From NCBI RefSeq assembly GCF_030816115.1, contig NZ_JAUSXQ010000001.1, positions 930,001 through 994,000 of the forward strand: a DNA stretch of 64,000 nt. The letters are read 5' to 3'. The stretch comes from Chryseobacterium sp. W4I1 (GTDB taxonomy: Bacteria; Bacteroidota; Bacteroidia; Flavobacteriales; Weeksellaceae). Below the pieces are notes generated by a model, which saw nothing but the letters and a program-made list of their open reading frames with translations, searched no databases and was not told where the DNA came from. Shown piece after piece: positions 63,747 through 64,000 of the stretch (positions are counted from its first letter, which is position 1; every line of letters starts with the position of its first letter). The translations under genes and the position numbers were made by a program.

Positions 63747-64000
63747 ATGAAAAGAAACGATATAAAAACAATACTAGTAATCGGTTCAGGGCCCATCATC
63801 ATCGGTCAGGCAGCTGAATTTGATTACGCAGGAACGCAGGCTTGTCTGTCTTTGAGAGAAGAAGGCTACAAGGTGATTTTGATCAACTCAAACCCTGCGA
63901 CTATTATGACAGATGTGGAAATCGCTGATAAAGTATATATCGAGCCGATTTCACTTCAGTTTGTAAGTCATATCATCAGAAAAGAGCGCCCGGATGCTTT
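63747..64000 (+). CDS. carB: Carbamoyl-phosphate synthase large subunit, N-terminal fragment (runs past window)
   Basis: The frame opens at ATG 63747 and reads [20 protein letters not shown], then [21 protein letters not shown] and [11 protein letters not shown], the invariant N-terminus of CarB's first ATP-grasp half. About 84 of roughly 1,070 residues are in the window. CarB makes carbamoyl phosphate from bicarbonate, ammonia and two ATP. Confidence 0.97.
   Translation, partial: MKRNDIKTILVIGSGPIIIGQAAEFDYAGTQACLSLREEGYKVILINSNPATIMTDVEIADKVYIEPISLQFVSHIIRKERPDA

Noticed and set aside
1..64000. tRNA, rRNA or CRISPR array
   Set aside because: Reading all gaps I found no cloverleaf with a T-loop GGTTCGA word in the right place, no rRNA-like stretch, and no regularly spaced repeats with unique spacers.

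Overview
The window is chromosomal DNA of a Flavobacteriia bacterium, most likely Chryseobacterium or a close Weeksellaceae relative. The evidence is the low GC content, the near absence of Shine-Dalgarno sequences, Bacteroidetes-type promoters (TTG, about 19-21 bases, then TAnnTTTG), two secreted proteins with type IX secretion (T9SS) C-terminal tails, a fused SecDF, a TonB-dependent receptor with an N-terminal carboxypeptidase-regulatory domain, and an arginine pathway built on the N-acyl-ornithine transcarbamylase family. No rRNA, tRNA, CRISPR array, prophage or complete insertion sequence was found.

Layout. 1-7.2 kb: the end of a YqhD-like alcohol dehydrogenase, three small envelope proteins of unknown role, PEP carboxylase and a secreted subtilase. 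7.3-10.4 kb: surface-sugar genes (DegT aminotransferase, galE, a cytidylyltransferase-like protein). 10.4-22.3 kb: TonB receptor, mltG, dapF, pnuC with a GFR-repeat lipoprotein, an amino-acid permease, hemN and a secreted sugar dehydrogenase. 22.5-35.5 kb: secDF, an MFS efflux pump, an AraC/OMP/DoxX/NAT cluster, tatA, a PAP2 phosphatase, a TPR protein, trmL, rlmH and yihY. 35.5-50.7 kb: a mostly minus-strand block with nhaA, rel, acs, prpE, a receiver-only response regulator, a symporter-type histidine kinase, an MFS carrier and a porin. This looks like a short-chain organic-acid uptake, sensing and activation locus. 51-60.4 kb: the arginine genes (GNAT, argG, argC, argD, N-acyl-ornithine carbamoyltransferase, argB, argE, argH), with a stand-alone InsA-like zinc-ribbon/HTH protein divergent at the head. 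60.5-64 kb: an Lrp/AsnC regulator, then pyrB, carA, a four-helix-bundle protein and the start of carB.

The two biosynthetic blocks are linked: carAB makes carbamoyl phosphate, which both the arginine carbamoyltransferase and pyrB consume. Upstream of pyrB is a compact attenuator: a promoter, a 23-codon open frame starting at about the transcription start, a GC-rich hairpin, a U-rich tract, and an intrinsic terminator whose 5' arm overlaps the frame's stop codon. This has the architecture of enterobacterial pyrBI (UTP-sensing) attenuation and is the most interesting item in the window.

Six genes (the DegT aminotransferase, galE, the sugar dehydrogenase, secDF, the TPR protein and the arginine carbamoyltransferase) each carry one single-base frame error, in or next to a short base run. 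Because galE, secDF and a biosynthetic arginine gene are affected, these are more likely sequence errors than real pseudogenes. They are annotated here as full-length genes with the break noted. Intergenic regions carry several families of short dispersed or palindromic repeats.
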